Positions 1 through 10,520 of a stretch of 64,000 bases of DNA are shown here, one piece after another. Position 1 is the stretch's first letter. Each line of letters starts with the position of its first letter. Below the pieces are notes generated by a model. The model made no database searches, was not told the origin of the DNA, and saw only the letters and a list, made by a program, of their open reading frames with translations. The DNA comes from Rhinopithecus roxellana (taxonomy: Eukaryota > Chordata > Mammalia > Primates > Cercopithecidae). The stretch covers positions 138,073,463 through 138,137,462 of the forward strand of contig NC_044554.1 of assembly GCF_007565055.1 (NCBI RefSeq), written 5' to 3'. The position numbers were made by a program, and so were the translations under genes.

Positions 1-1244
1 GTGTAAAATTGGCATTATTTCTACATTAAATGTTTGGAAAAATTCCCAACTGAAGCCATCTGGGCATGCGGTTTTCATTGTGAGATAGATTTTTAACTAG
101 AAGTATAATTCCTTTAATAGATATAGGGCCACTGAAGTTATCTGTTTACTTTTGAGTGAACATTGGTTGACTGTGTATTTTATGTTATTTTTATATAATT
201 AGAAGTTATAAGTGCAAGTTTTGTTATACGAATATGTGTAGTCTGTATATTTTAAGAAATTTGTCTATGTCATCAGTTTTCAACTATATTTGCATAGAGT
301 TGTTTATAATAACTATTTTTTATTACATACAGAATCTGTGGTTGTATCACTGCTCTTATTCCTGATATTGGTAATGTCTGTCTTTTTTTTTCTTTTTTAC
401 TGATCGGACTGGCTAGAGAATTATTCATTTTATTGAATCTCTGAAATAACCAGTTTTTTATTCTACTGAATTTTCTCTGTTGTTTTTGTATATTCTATTG
501 CATTTATTTTTACTCTGTTTCCTTTCATCTGCTTACTCTGAGTCTCATTTGTGCTTCTTTTTCTAATCAGTTAATGTACAAACTAGGGTCTTCAATTTGT
601 GACTTTTCTTGTTGTTCAATATAGACACTTAGTGGGTTTTAATTTTAATGAACTTCGATTTTTTGTGATATTCTAATTTTCTTAATTTAGGGCCCAGAAT
701 ATGGTTTTACATGGTAATATTTTCCTATGTACTTGAACATCTATGCTGCTATTTTGTGAAGTCTTTTCTGCATGTCATTTACATCAAACTGGTTGAAAGA
801 GTATTATGGTCTCCTCCATTTTTGCTGTTTTAGTGTCTACATGCTTGATCAATTATTGACAGATGACGTGTTGATCTCCAGTAATAGTCGCAAATTTGTC
901 TATTTCTCCTTGCAGGTCTCTCAGTTTTGTTTATGTATTTTGAATTTGTTATTAGGTGTTTCATCATTTGGAACTGTCATATTCTTTTACTGAACTGAAC
1001 ATTTTATTATTAGGAAATGACCCTTGTTTTTCCTAGGAATATGTTTTGCTTTTGAGTCTACTATGCTTAATATTAATATACCCACTCTACATTTCTTGTG
1101 ATTAATGTTACCTAGGTATATCTTCTTCTATCCTTATACTTTTGAACTCATTTTCCTCACTTTTTAAATGAGTTTTCTAGGCAGCCTATAGTTGGGTCTT
1201 GCTTTTTTGCCCAATTTGGCAATTTCTGCTTTTCAGTTGGGGTG

Positions 1245-1328
1245 TTTATATCATATATACTATATATATTTATATATATTACTTTTGTACCAACCTAATA
1301 TATATATAAATCATATATAAATATATAT
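1245..1328. repeat. AT-rich simple repeat with MADE1-like terminus
   Basis: Runs of TATATA surround a 21-base segment at about 1279-1300 that reads like the terminal inverted repeat of the mariner-derived MITE MADE1 in reverse orientation. No second MADE1 end is seen, so this is at most a fragment. Confidence 0.45.
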
Positions 1329-1406
1329 AGCAACATGGTGGACTTAAACCTTACAATATCCACAATTATTTAACAACATTGTGAGGTTTAAATCCACCAT
1401 GCTGCT
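1329..1406. repeat. Inverted duplication, 29-bp arms with 20-bp loop
   Basis: Arm 1 (1329-1357) and the reverse complement of arm 2 (1378-1406) agree at 26 of 29 positions, and all three differences are transitions. Arm 2 continues smoothly into the antisense L1 sequence, so arm 1 looks like a copied and flipped piece of the L1. It could fold as a hairpin in DNA or RNA. Confidence 0.8.
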
Positions 1407-1699
1407 ATCCGTGTTCTATTTATTCTATTAGTGCTTTGTTCCACTTTTTATTTTTATCTCCATTGAAAAATATGGAATATATTTTATGATTCCATTTTAT
1501 ACCCCTTGTTGGCTAATTAGTTATAATGTTTTGTTTTATTTTAGTGGAAGCTTTAGGGGATATTGTAAACATCTTTAACTTCTCATAGTCTACATAGGCT
1601 AACTTTAATTGATATGATGCCACTTCACATGTAGTATAAGGACCTAACTACCTTGCTAAGTGGAAATACAAAAAATATAACAAAGATGTATATTTTCAT

Positions 1700-3165
1700 A
1701 GAGTCTTCTAAATAAATAATATTTCAAATATATAACCTTTTTAGAATGGCTTTGATTACAATTAACTGTAATTAATATTTTTTCTTATTTGACCTCTAGA
1801 AAGCTGTAGGGATAGATATATTGTGTGTATACACATACATATGAATTCTGTGAGGATCCAAACGTCTTCATGAGACTATGATATTAAAGTGAAATTTTAC
1901 TCTCTACTCTTTGCTGTTTTGCTGATTTTAAAATTAAATATATTGACTCCTAGCTAGATAGGGGCTATTGGTCGTAGAGAGCAATACGTCCAAGTAAAAA
2001 AATGACGTTTAATAGACTGCCTTCGAAGATAGAGATGATCCTGGGAATTCTTCTAAAGTAGTTATGATAAGAAGGCTTTTTCCAAATAAGCTCCTTAAAG
2101 GGGAGTAAATTTCAGTTAGCAGAAGCTCTCTTTCACCTTTTGAACTTTCTCTTTTATCCTGTCTAAATGCAGATAAAGAAGCTAAAACTGGAGCTTCATT
2201 CTGTCACCATGAAGGAAAAGATTAGTGACTTTTCAGAGACCTCAGCCTGACATTGTAAAGTGCCCAAATCACCATCAGCAGAGAACACCTGCTCCAGATA
2301 TTTGTTCAGCAAGAAAAAGAAACTCTTAAGTAGATTAAGCGACTGTCATTTTTGTTTGCTATCTATGCAGTCTAATTTAAGTTCTAAATGATATTCCAAG
2401 GCAAGCTTCTATCAGCAAATCAGGAAGAATAATTCATGCATATGTCTGGTTAACAGACATTAAGAGTAAAAAATAACAATTGTCTCCCAGAATTCCTTCT
2501 CCCTAAATACTTAGAGGACTTGAATGTGGAGATTATAAGGTACTTTTGAATGTTCTGAGTGTTCTGGGTTAGGAAATTGAGTGGATGGTAGTGACGTTAA
2601 CAAAACAGAAAATGTTTTAAATTTGGAAGGGATATCATAAAATACAAATTTTTAATATTATGTTATTAAATTCAGTGTAAAAAATATTTCTGATGAAGTG
2701 ATTATTTGTATTTTATGGTATTGCTTGGTGTGAAAGTTTTGTTTTCTTTTTTAATAGTTGTCAATGTTTCTTAAACTAATATAGATAAATCAATGGTTTT
2801 TCCATGAAACAGAGAATTTTCCACAAATATTTGGTAATACTATAGGAAGATTTATATACATTAAATATTTTTTATGACAAGAGTGCCAAAAAAAATTCTT
2901 AAGGTTTTTCAAAAACTCTTGTCTTGGCCACCCAATGAGATTGATTGATGCATCTCTCTGGATTTTGTCCTTCCTAATGAATGGAACTAGCTGTGCTAAA
3001 CTGAGCAGATGCTGCCCTTTCTTAGTAAACAGACTGCCAGTTTTAGCTGGACAGCAGCTGTGTACGGAATGTGAAGGTTTACCAGCTCACTCCCTCAGGA
3101 TAATTCTCCATAGGCTTCTCAATCACACAGAACAAAATGCAGAGCTCCCTAAATGATCAGGCCTT
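1700..3165. other. Intronic DNA without recognised element
   Basis: AT-rich sequence inside VWDE intron 3. I see no ORF with coding character, no RNA gene and no repeat I can name. The open frame at 2935-3156 has no homology I recognise and is treated as chance. Confidence 0.5.
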
Positions 3166-3600
3166 GCTGCCCTTTCAAACGTCCGTCTTGTTATGTTCTC
3201 CCTCACTCATTGAGATCTAATATTTCTGTCCAGCTTTCACTCTTCTGAGTACAACATACTCTTATTGCCTCAGGGCCTGTCGCTTGCTGCAGCTGCTGTT
3301 TGAGCTGTTCTTCCCCTTGCTTTCTGTCTGACCAAGGACAGTTTAACCTCCAGCTCTCAGCATCAGTGCCCTTTTGTTAGACGTTTTGCTGGTCGACGTT
3401 TCATGATATATTTTATCCTCTCTCACCTTCAGTATTCTCTTCTACAGCAATTTTTAATCTTTCCATTCATCAGTTGCAATTTATAATTGCATGAATACTC
3501 TGTGCCAGGAGGGCAGGGACCACATTTGTTTTGGTCACCCCTCTATACTAAGGAGATGCTGTGTTGGATAGAAAATAAGCATGACTCCAGCAGTATATAT
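3165..3600 (+). repeat. L2 (LINE2) 3' fragment
   Basis: The order of phrases matches the L2 3' region: the segment with 'gcctcagggcctgtcgcttgc' (3270-3291), then the cysteine/leucine-rich decayed ORF region, then 'gccaggagggcagggaccac' (3503-3522) close to the 3' end. Heavily diverged, as usual for this mammalian-wide family. Confidence 0.65.
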
Positions 3601-4163
3601 GCGTGAAATAATTAGTGTGTTATTATTATACTTGTGGAATACTGCCAACAAATACCTATTTGAATTAATACATTTTATAAGTTTATTATTTCGATCTTAT
3701 TATAATAATAAACAATAATTTTGCCTTATTTCTTTTTTAAAGATAGAACTACTGCCTTGCAATTAATGATAAAGTAAATCTAAACAATTCAAATTTCCAT
3801 AAATGTAGTATGTATTTCAGAACAGTGAAATAAAATTATATGTTGAGAACATTATCTTTCTTAGTTTCTATTATCATGTAAAGTAGACAATAATGCATTA
3901 TTTGCTTAGAGATTATGGCCAATAACGATATATTTACATCAACTTTAGAGGTCATTTGGAAATAAAACATTAGTTAAAAACAGAATGTGAAACTGGAGTG
4001 TGTGTCATTGTTTTTAAGAAAAAAGACTGCATTACAAACTCATCAAAATATTAAATTTTTTATTTTAATATTTTCAACTCAAAGAAATAACCATAGGAGA
4101 AAACTTATTGTATTATTATTTTTGCTGACATTAAGGGACAGATTTCTGAGAATAAGAATGCCA
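3600..4163. other. AT-rich intronic spacer before L1
   Basis: No gene or named repeat recognised. The last bases (4154-4163/4) form the left target-site duplication of the downstream L1. Confidence 0.5.
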
Positions 4164-4164
4164 G
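4154..4164. repeat. L1 target-site duplication, left copy
   Basis: AAGAATGCCAG precedes the L1 5' end; the same bases follow the A tail at 10350-10360. The insertion point has the A-rich/T-rich junction typical of L1 endonuclease nicking. Confidence 0.85.
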
Positions 4165-5197
4165 GGGGGCGGAGCAAGATGGCCGAATAGGAACAGCTCC
4201 AGTCTCCAACTCCCAGCGCGAGCGACACAGAAGACCGGTGATTTCTGCATTTTCAACTGAGGTACTGGGGTCATCTCACTAGGGAGTGCCGGATAATCGG
4301 TGCTGGTCAGCTGCTGCAGCCTGACCAGCGAGAGCTGAAGCGGGGCAAGGCATCGCCTCACCTGGAAGCGCAAGGGGGAAGGGGATCCGTTTTCCTAGCC
4401 AGGGGAACTGAGACACACAACACCTGGAAAATCGGGTAACTCCCACCCCAATACTGCGCTGTAAGCATACAGGCACACCAGGAGAATATATCCCACACCT
4501 GGCCGGGAGGGTCCCACGCCCGCGAAGCCTCCCTCACTGCTAACACAGCAGTCTGCGGAGATCTATCCGCAAGGCAGCAGCGAGGCTGGGGGAGGGGCGC
4601 CCGCCATTGCTGAGGCTTAAGTAGGTAAACAAAGCCGCTGGGAAGCTCGAACTGGGTGGAGCTCACAGCAGCTCCAGGAAGCCTGCCTGTCTCTGTAGTC
4701 TCCACCTCTGGGGACAGCGCACAGCTGAAGACCAACAGGGGAAGTAGCGGGAGCCGGTGCAGACGCGAACGACTCTGTCTGACAGCTTTGGGGAGAGCCG
4801 CGGATCTCCCAACGTGGAGGTTGAGATCTGAGAACGGACAGACTGCCTGCTCAGGTGTGTCCCTGACCCCTGAGTAGCCTAGCTGGGAGAAATCCCCCAC
4901 TAGGGGCAGTCTGACACCCCACACCTCACAGGGTGGAGTACACACCTGAGAGGAAACTTCCAAAGGAAGAATCAGACAGGTACACTCGCTGTTCAGCAAT
5001 ATTCTATCTTCGGCAACCCCTGCTGCTGATACCCAGGCAAACAGGGTCTGGAGTGGACCTCAAGCAATCTCCAACAGACCAACAGACAGTCCTTCTGACT
5101 GTCAGAAGGAAAACTATCAAACAGGAAGGACACCTATACCAAAACCCCATCAGTACGTCACCACCATCAAAGACCAGAGACAGATAAAACCACAAAG
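4164..5197 (+). promoter_or_regulatory. L1 5' UTR with internal promoter
   Basis: CpG-rich 1034-bp leader of the full-length L1. A YY1-type site CAAGATGGCCG sits at 4175-4185, a few bases inside the element, where primate L1s use it to position RNA polymerase II initiation. Family knowledge places a second, antisense promoter in this leader; antisense transcripts from it would run leftwards, the same direction as the surrounding VWDE gene. The minus strand is open for 213 codons (4999-4358), and the region overlaps where primate L1s encode the small antisense ORF0, but I cannot confirm an ORF0 homologue here. Confidence 0.85.
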
Positions 5198-6214
5198 ATG
5201 GGGAAGAAGCAGGGCAGAAAAGCTGGAAATTCAAAAAATAAGAGCGCATCTCCCCCTGCAAAGGAGTGCAGCCCATCGCCAGCAACGGATCAAAGCTGGT
5301 CAGAGAATGACTTGGACGAGAGGAGAGAAGAAGGCTTCAGTCCATCAAACTTATCAGAGCTAAAGGAGGAATTACGTACCCAGTGCAAAGAAACTAAAAA
5401 TCTTGAAAAAAGAGTGGAAGAATTGACAGCTAGACTAATTAATGCAGAGAAGATCATAAATGAAATGACAGAGATGAAAACCATGACACGAGAAATACGT
5501 GACAAATGCACAAGCTTCAGTAACCGACTCGATCAACTGGAAGAAAGAGTATCAGCGATTGAAGATCAAATGAATGAAATGAAGCGAGAAGAGAAACCAA
5601 AAGAAAAAAGAAGAAAAAGAAATGAGCAAAGCCTGCAAGAAGTATGGGATTATGTAAAAAGACCAAATCTACGTCTGATTGGGGTGCCTGAAAGTGAGAG
5701 GGAAAATGGAACCAAGTTGGAAAACACTCTTCAGGATATCATCCAGGAGAACTTCCCCAACCTAGTAGGGCAGGACAACATTCAAATTCAGGAAATACAG
5801 AGAACGCCACAAAGATACTCCTCCAGAAGAGCAACTCCAAGACACATAATTGCCAGATTCACCAAAGTTGAAATGAAGGAAAAAATCTTAAGGGCAGCCA
5901 GAGAGAAAGGTCGGGTTACCCACAAAGGGAAGCCCATCAGACTAACAGCAGATCTCTCGGCAGAAACTCTACAAGCCAGAAGAGAGTGGGGGCCAATATT
6001 CAACGTTCTTAAAGAAAAGAATTTTAAACCCAGAATTTCATATCCAGCCAAACTAAATTTCATAAGTGAAGGAGAAATAAAATCCTTTACAGATAAGCAA
6101 ATGCTTAGAGATTTTGTCACCACCAGGCCTGCCTTACAAGAGACCCTGAAGGAAGCCCTAAACATGGAAAGGAACAACCGGTACCAGCCATTGCAAAAAC
6201 ATGCCAAAATGTAA
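5198..6214 (+). CDS. L1 ORF1p, RNA-binding trimeric chaperone
   Basis: 338 residues, exactly the length usual for primate L1 ORF1p. ORF1p coats L1 RNA in cis, forms trimers in cytoplasmic ribonucleoprotein particles and acts as a nucleic-acid chaperone. Residues about 1-50 are basic and polar; about 50-150 form a long charged coiled coil rich in E/K/R with L/I/M heptads; about 157-252 correspond to the RRM; the C-terminal domain follows. The paired arginines R261-R262, needed for RNA binding in the family, are present in ARREW. The ATG is preceded by an A-rich purine context (ACAAAG-ATG) and matches the family start. No frameshift or stop is seen. ORF2 begins 63 bp downstream, as in other primate L1s, where it is translated by an unconventional reinitiation-like mechanism. 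Confidence 0.95.
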   Translation: MGKKQGRKAGNSKNKSASPPAKECSPSPATDQSWSENDLDERREEGFSPSNLSELKEELRTQCKETKNLEKRVEELTARLINAEKIINEMTEMKTMTREIRDKCTSFSNRLDQLEERVSAIEDQMNEMKREEKPKEKRRKRNEQSLQEVWDYVKRPNLRLIGVPESERENGTKLENTLQDIIQENFPNLVGQDNIQIQEIQRTPQRYSSRRATPRHIIARFTKVEMKEKILRAAREKGRVTHKGKPIRLTADLSAETLQARREWGPIFNVLKEKNFKPRISYPAKLNFISEGEIKSFTDKQMLRDFVTTRPALQETLKEALNMERNNRYQPLQKHAKM

Positions 6215-6277
6215 AGACCATCGAGGCTAGGAAGAAACTGCATCAACTAACGAGCAAAATAACCAGTTAATATCATA

Positions 6278-9200
6278 ATGGCAGGATCAAGTTCACACAT
6301 AACAATATTAACCTTAAATGTTAATGGACTAAATGCTCCAATTAAAAGACACAGACTGGCAAACTGGATAAAGAGTCAAGACCCATCAGTCTGCTGTATT
6401 CAGGAGACCCATCTCACATGCAGAGACATACATAGGCTCAAAATAAAGGGATGGAGGAAGATCTACCAAGCAAATGGAGAACAAAAAAAGTCAGGGGTTA
6501 CAATCCTTGTCTCTGATAAAACAGACTTTAAACCATCAAAGATCAAAAGAGACAAAGAAGGCCATTACATAATGGTAAAGGGATCAATTCAACAGGAAGA
6601 GCTAACTCTCCTAAATATATATGCACCCAATACAGGAGCACCCAGATTCATAAAGCAAGTCCTTAGAGACATACAAAGAGACTTAGACTCCCATACAATA
6701 ATAATGGGAGACTTCAACACTCCGCTGTCAACATTAGACAGATCAACGAGACAGAAAGTTAACAAGGATATCCAGGAATTGAACTCATCTCTGCACCAAG
6801 CGGACCTAATAGACATCTATAGAACTCTCCACCCCAAATCAACAGAATATACATTCTTCTCAGCGCCACATCGCACTTATTCCAAAATTGACCACATAAT
6901 TGGAAGTAAAGCACTCCTCAGCAAATGTAAAAGAACAGAAATTATAACAAACTGTCTCTCAGACCACAGTGCAATCAAACTAGAACTCGGGACTAAGAAA
7001 CTCAATCAAAACCGCTCAACTACATGGAAACTGAACAACCTGCTCCTGAATGACTACTGGGTACATAATGAAATGAAAGCGGAAATAAAGATGTTCTTTG
7101 AAACCAATGAGAGCAAAGATACAACATACCAGAATCTCTGGGACACATTTAAAGCAGTGTGTAGAGGGAAATTTATAGCACTAAATGCCCACAAGAGAAA
7201 GCTGGAAAGATCTAAAATTGACACTCTAACATCACAATTAAAAGAACTAGAGAGGCAAGAGCAAACACATTCAAAAGCTAGCAGAAGGCAAGAAATAACT
7301 AAGATCAGAGCCGAACTGAAGGAGATAGAGACACAAAAAACCCTCCAAAAAATCAATGAATCCAGGAGTTGGTTTTTTGAAAAGATCAACAAAATTGACA
7401 GACCACTAGCAAGGCTAATAAAGAAGAAAAGAGAGAGGAATCAAATAGATGCAATAAAAAATGATAAAGGGGATATCACCACTGACCCCACAGAAATACA
7501 AACTACCATCAGAGAATACTATAAACGCCTCTACGCAAATCAACTAGAAAATCTAGAAGAAATGGATAATTTCCTGGACACTTACACTCTCCCAAGACTA
7601 AACCAGGAAGAAGTTGAATCCCTGAATAGACCAATAGCAGGCTCTGAAATTGAGGCAACAATTAATAGCCTACCCACCAAAAAAAGTCCAGGACCACATG
7701 GATTCACAGCTGAATTCTACCAGAGGTACAAGGAGGAGCTGGTACCATTCCTTCTGAAACTATTCCAATCAATAGAAAAAGAGGGAATCCTCCCTAACTC
7801 ATTTTATGAGGCCAACGTCATCCTGATACCAAAGCCTGGCAGAGACACAACAAAAAAAGAGAATTTTAGACCAATATCCCTGATGAACATTGATGCAAAA
7901 ATTCTCAATAAAATACTGGCAAACCGGATTCAGCAGCACATCAAAAAGCTTATCCACCATGATCAAGTGGGCTTCATCCCTGTGATGCAAGGCTGGTTCA
8001 ACATTCGCAAATCAATAAACGTAATCCAGCATATAAACAGAACCAAAGACAAGAACCACATGATTGTCTCAATAGATGCAGAAAAGGCTTTTGACAAAAT
8101 TCAACAGCCCTTCATGCTAAAAACGCTCAATACATTCGGTATTGATGGAACGTACCTCAAAATAATAAGAGCTATTTATGACAAACCCACAGCTAATATC
8201 ATACTGAATGGGCAAAAACTGGAAAAATTCCCTTTGAAAACTGGCACAAGACAGGGATGCCCTCTCTCACCACTCCTATTCAACATAGTGTTGGAAGTTC
8301 TGGCTAGGGCAATCAGGCAAGAGAAAGAAATCAAGGGTATCCAGTTAGGAAAAGAAGAAGTCAAATTGTCCCTGTTTGCAGATGACATGATTGTATATTT
8401 AGAAAACCCCATCGTCTCAGCCCAAAATCTCCTTAAGCTGATAAGCAACTTCAGCAAAGTCTCAGGATACAAAATTAATGTGCAAAAATCACAAGCATTC
8501 TTATACACCAGTAACAGACAAACAGAGAGCCAAATCAGGAATGAACTTCCATTCACAATTGCTTCAAAGAGAATAAAATACCTAGAAATCCAGCTTACAA
8601 GGGATGTAAAGGACCTCTTCAAGGAGAACTACAAACCACTGCTCAGTGAAATCAAAGAGGACACAAACAAATGGAAGAACATACCATGCTCATGGATAGG
8701 AAGAATCAATATCGTGAAAATGGCCATACTCCCCAAGGTTATTTATAGATTCAATGCCATCCCCATCAAGCTACCAATGAGTTTCTTCACAGAATTGGAA
8801 AAAACTGCTTTAAAGTTCATATGGAACCAAAAAAGAGCCCGCATTGCCAAGACAATCCTAAGTCAAAAGGACAAAGCTGGAGGCGTCACGCTACCTGACT
8901 TCAAACTATACTACAAGGCTACAGTAACCAAAACAGCATGGTACTGGTACCAAAACAGAGATATAGACCAATGGAACAGAACAGAGTCCTCAGAAATAAT
9001 ACCGCACATCTACAGCCATCTGATCTTTGACAAACCTGAGAGAAACAAGAAATGGGGAAAGGATTCCCTATTTAATAAATGGTGCTGGGAAAATTGGCTA
9101 GCCATAAGTAGAAAGCTGAAACTGGATCCTTTCCTTACCCCTTATACGAAGATTAATTCAAGATGGATTAGAGACTTAAATGTTAGACCTAATACCATAA

Positions 9201-10105
9201 AAACCCTAGAAGAAAATCTAGGTAGTACCATTCAGGACATAGGCATGGGCAAGGACTTCATGTCTAAAACACCAAAAGCAACGGCAGCAAAAGCAAAAAT
9301 TGACAAATGGGATCTAATTAAACTAAAGAGCTTTTGCACAGCAAAAGAAACTACCATCAGAGTGAACAGGCAACCTACAGAATGGGAGAAAATTTTTGCA
9401 ACCTACTCATCTGACAAAGGGCTAATATCCAGAATCTACAAAGAACTCAAACAAATATACGAGAAAAAAACAAACAACCCCATCAAAAAGTGGGGAAAGG
9501 ATATGAACAGACATTTCTTAAAAGAAGATATTCATACAGCCAACAGACACATGAAAAAATGCTCATCATCACTCGCCATCAGAGAAATGCAAATCAAAAC
9601 CACAATGAGATACCATCTCACACCAGTTAGAATGGCAATCATTAAGAAGTCAGGAAACAACAGGTGTTGGAGAGGATGTGGAGAAATAGGAACACTTTTA
9701 CACTGTTGGTGGGATTGTAAACTAGTTCAACCATTATGGAAAACAGTATGGCAATTCCTCAAGGATCTAGAACTAGATGTATCATATGACCCAGCCATCC
9801 CACTACTGGGTATATACCCAAAGGATTATAAGTTATTCTACTACAAAGATACATGTACACGTATGTTTATTGCGGCACTATTCACAATAGCAAAGACTTG
9901 GAATCAACCCAAATGTCCATCTGTGACAGACTGGATTAAGAAAATGTGGCACATATACACCATGGAATACTATGCAGCCATAAAAAAGGATGAGTTTGCG
10001 TCCTTTGTAGGGACATGGATGCAGCTGGAAACCATCATTCTTAGCAAACTATCACAAGAACAGAAAACCAAACACCGCATGTTCTCACTCATAGGTGGGA
10101 ACTGA
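6278..10105 (+). CDS. L1 ORF2p, endonuclease-reverse transcriptase
   Basis: 1275 residues, the full family length, carrying out target-primed reverse transcription. The AP-like endonuclease (about 1-239) keeps N14, E43 in IQETH, the GDFN motif with D145/N147, and SDH with H230. The reverse transcriptase (about 440-780) keeps the FADD active site with D702-D703 and the RQGCPLSPLLF motif. The C-terminal segment keeps the zinc-knuckle CX3CX7HX4C (C1130, C1134, H1142, C1147). Three positions look atypical: H474 in SPGPHGF, where LINE reverse transcriptases nearly always have Asp; V569 in FIPVMQG, where Gly is usual; and E770 in YLEIQ, where Gly is usual. So the frame is open but enzyme activity is uncertain. 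The start ATG is the family one, following a short inter-ORF spacer with stops. Confidence 0.95.
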   Translation: MAGSSSHITILTLNVNGLNAPIKRHRLANWIKSQDPSVCCIQETHLTCRDIHRLKIKGWRKIYQANGEQKKSGVTILVSDKTDFKPSKIKRDKEGHYIMVKGSIQQEELTLLNIYAPNTGAPRFIKQVLRDIQRDLDSHTIIMGDFNTPLSTLDRSTRQKVNKDIQELNSSLHQADLIDIYRTLHPKSTEYTFFSAPHRTYSKIDHIIGSKALLSKCKRTEIITNCLSDHSAIKLELGTKKLNQNRSTTWKLNNLLLNDYWVHNEMKAEIKMFFETNESKDTTYQNLWDTFKAVCRGKFIALNAHKRKLERSKIDTLTSQLKELERQEQTHSKASRRQEITKIRAELKEIETQKTLQKINESRSWFFEKINKIDRPLARLIKKKRERNQIDAIKNDKGDITTDPTEIQTTIREYYKRLYANQLENLEEMDNFLDTYTLPRLNQEEVESLNRPIAGSEIEATINSLPTKKSPGPHGFTAEFYQRYKEELVPFLLKLFQSIEKEGILPNSFYEANVILIPKPGRDTTKKENFRPISLMNIDAKILNKILANRIQQHIKKLIHHDQVGFIPVMQGWFNIRKSINVIQHINRTKDKNHMIVSIDAEKAFDKIQQPFMLKTLNTFGIDGTYLKIIRAIYDKPTANIILNGQKLEKFPLKTGTRQGCPLSPLLFNIVLEVLARAIRQEKEIKGIQLGKEEVKLSLFADDMIVYLENPIVSAQNLLKLISNFSKVSGYKINVQKSQAFLYTSNRQTESQIRNELPFTIASKRIKYLEIQLTRDVKDLFKENYKPLLSEIKEDTNKWKNIPCSWIGRINIVKMAILPKVIYRFNAIPIKLPMSFFTELEKTALKFIWNQKRARIAKTILSQKDKAGGVTLPDFKLYYKATVTKTAWYWYQNRDIDQWNRTESSEIIPHIYSHLIFDKPERNKKWGKDSLFNKWCWENWLAISRKLKLDPFLTPYTKINSRWIRDLNVRPNTIKTLEENLGSTIQDIGMGKDFMSKTPKATAAKAKIDKWDLIKLKSFCTAKETTIRVNRQPTEWEKIFATYSSDKGLISRIYKELKQIYEKKTNNPIKKWGKDMNRHFLKEDIHTANRHMKKCSSSLAIREMQIKTTMRYHLTPVRMAIIKKSGNNRCWRGCGEIGTLLHCWWDCKLVQPLWKTVWQFLKDLELDVSYDPAIPLLGIYPKDYKLFYYKDTCTRMFIAALFTIAKTWNQPKCPSVTDWIKKMWHIYTMEYYAAIKKDEFASFVGTWMQLETIILSKLSQEQKTKHRMFSLIGGN

Positions 10106-10350
10106 GCAATGAGATCACTTGGACTCGGGAAGGGGAACATCACGCACTGGGGCCTATCATGGGGAGGGGGGAGGGGGGAGGAGGGAGGGATTGCATTGGG
10201 GAGTTATACATGATATAAATGATGAATTGATGGGTGCTGACGAGTTGATGGGTGCAGCACACCAACATGGCATAAGTATACATATGTAACAAACCTGCAC
10301 ATTATGCACATGTACCCTAGAACTTAAAGTATAATAAAAAAAAAAAAAAA
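10106..10350 (+). terminator. L1 3' UTR with G-tract and poly(A) signal
   Basis: Contains a run of four G-blocks (10161-10190) capable of a G-quadruplex, typical of primate L1 3' UTRs, and AATAAA at 10333-10338 followed directly by the A tail. A short internal tandem, GATG.. ATTGATGGGTGCT / GAGTTGATGGGTGCA around 10220-10256, duplicates about 17 bp near the 3' end. Confidence 0.85.
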
Positions 10351-10435
10351 AGAATGCCAGAAACTTAAAGAAATCAATTTTTCTAATAATACTGGTTTCA
10401 ATTCCAAAACTATGATGAGCAAAATAATTTTTGAG

Positions 10436-10520
10436 ATTGGACATTTTATATATATGTATATATATGTGTTTATATAAATATTTATGTATATATATGTGTA
10501 TATATACACACACACATTTA
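10436..10520. repeat. TATATG/TATATA microsatellite
   Basis: Alternating purine-pyrimidine AT/GT repeat just right of the L1 insertion. It also gives spurious tyrosine/isoleucine-rich open frames on the minus strand. Confidence 0.85.

Larger units (their letters stand above)
1..1700 (-). mobile_element. Old L1 (L1M-type) fragment, antisense
   Basis: The plus strand reads as the reverse complement of L1 ORF2 and flanking sequence: the segment around 1-120 matches the fingers/palm region and 400-560 the linker following the endonuclease, and the text around 1180-1240 corresponds to the upstream L1 region. Many stops and indels show it is long dead. The copy continues past the left edge. The right boundary near 1.7 kb is soft. 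AT-rich repeats and an inverted duplication (1329-1406) interrupt it. Family assignment is by eye. Confidence 0.7.
4164..10350 (+). mobile_element. Full-length LINE-1 with both ORFs open
   Basis: A complete autonomous non-LTR retrotransposon of about 6.19 kb: 5' UTR (4164-5197), ORF1 (5198-6214), 63-bp spacer, ORF2 (6278-10105), 3' UTR with a G-rich tract (10161-10190), AATAAA at 10333-10338 and a short A tail. It is bounded by a target-site duplication AGAATGCCAG (4155-4164 and 10351-10360; the final G may belong to the element). Uninterrupted ORFs and perfect duplication show a recent insertion. The 3' UTR resembles the L1PA5-like type from which Old World monkey L1s descend, not human L1Hs. 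It lies in VWDE intron 3, opposite in direction to the gene. Confidence 0.95.

Noticed and set aside
1329..1406. MicroRNA precursor interpretation of the hairpin
   Set aside because: Arms derive from L1 and AT repeats; no expression evidence and no conserved seed that I can recognise.
4164..10350. Human L1Hs assignment
   Set aside because: The 3' UTR bases near the poly(A) signal and the tandem GATGGGTGC region do not match the human young subfamilies, and nearby Alu variants are monkey-type.
10157..10515. Minus-strand Tyr/Ile-rich frames near the L1 end
   Set aside because: Produced by a TATATG microsatellite and the L1 3' UTR.
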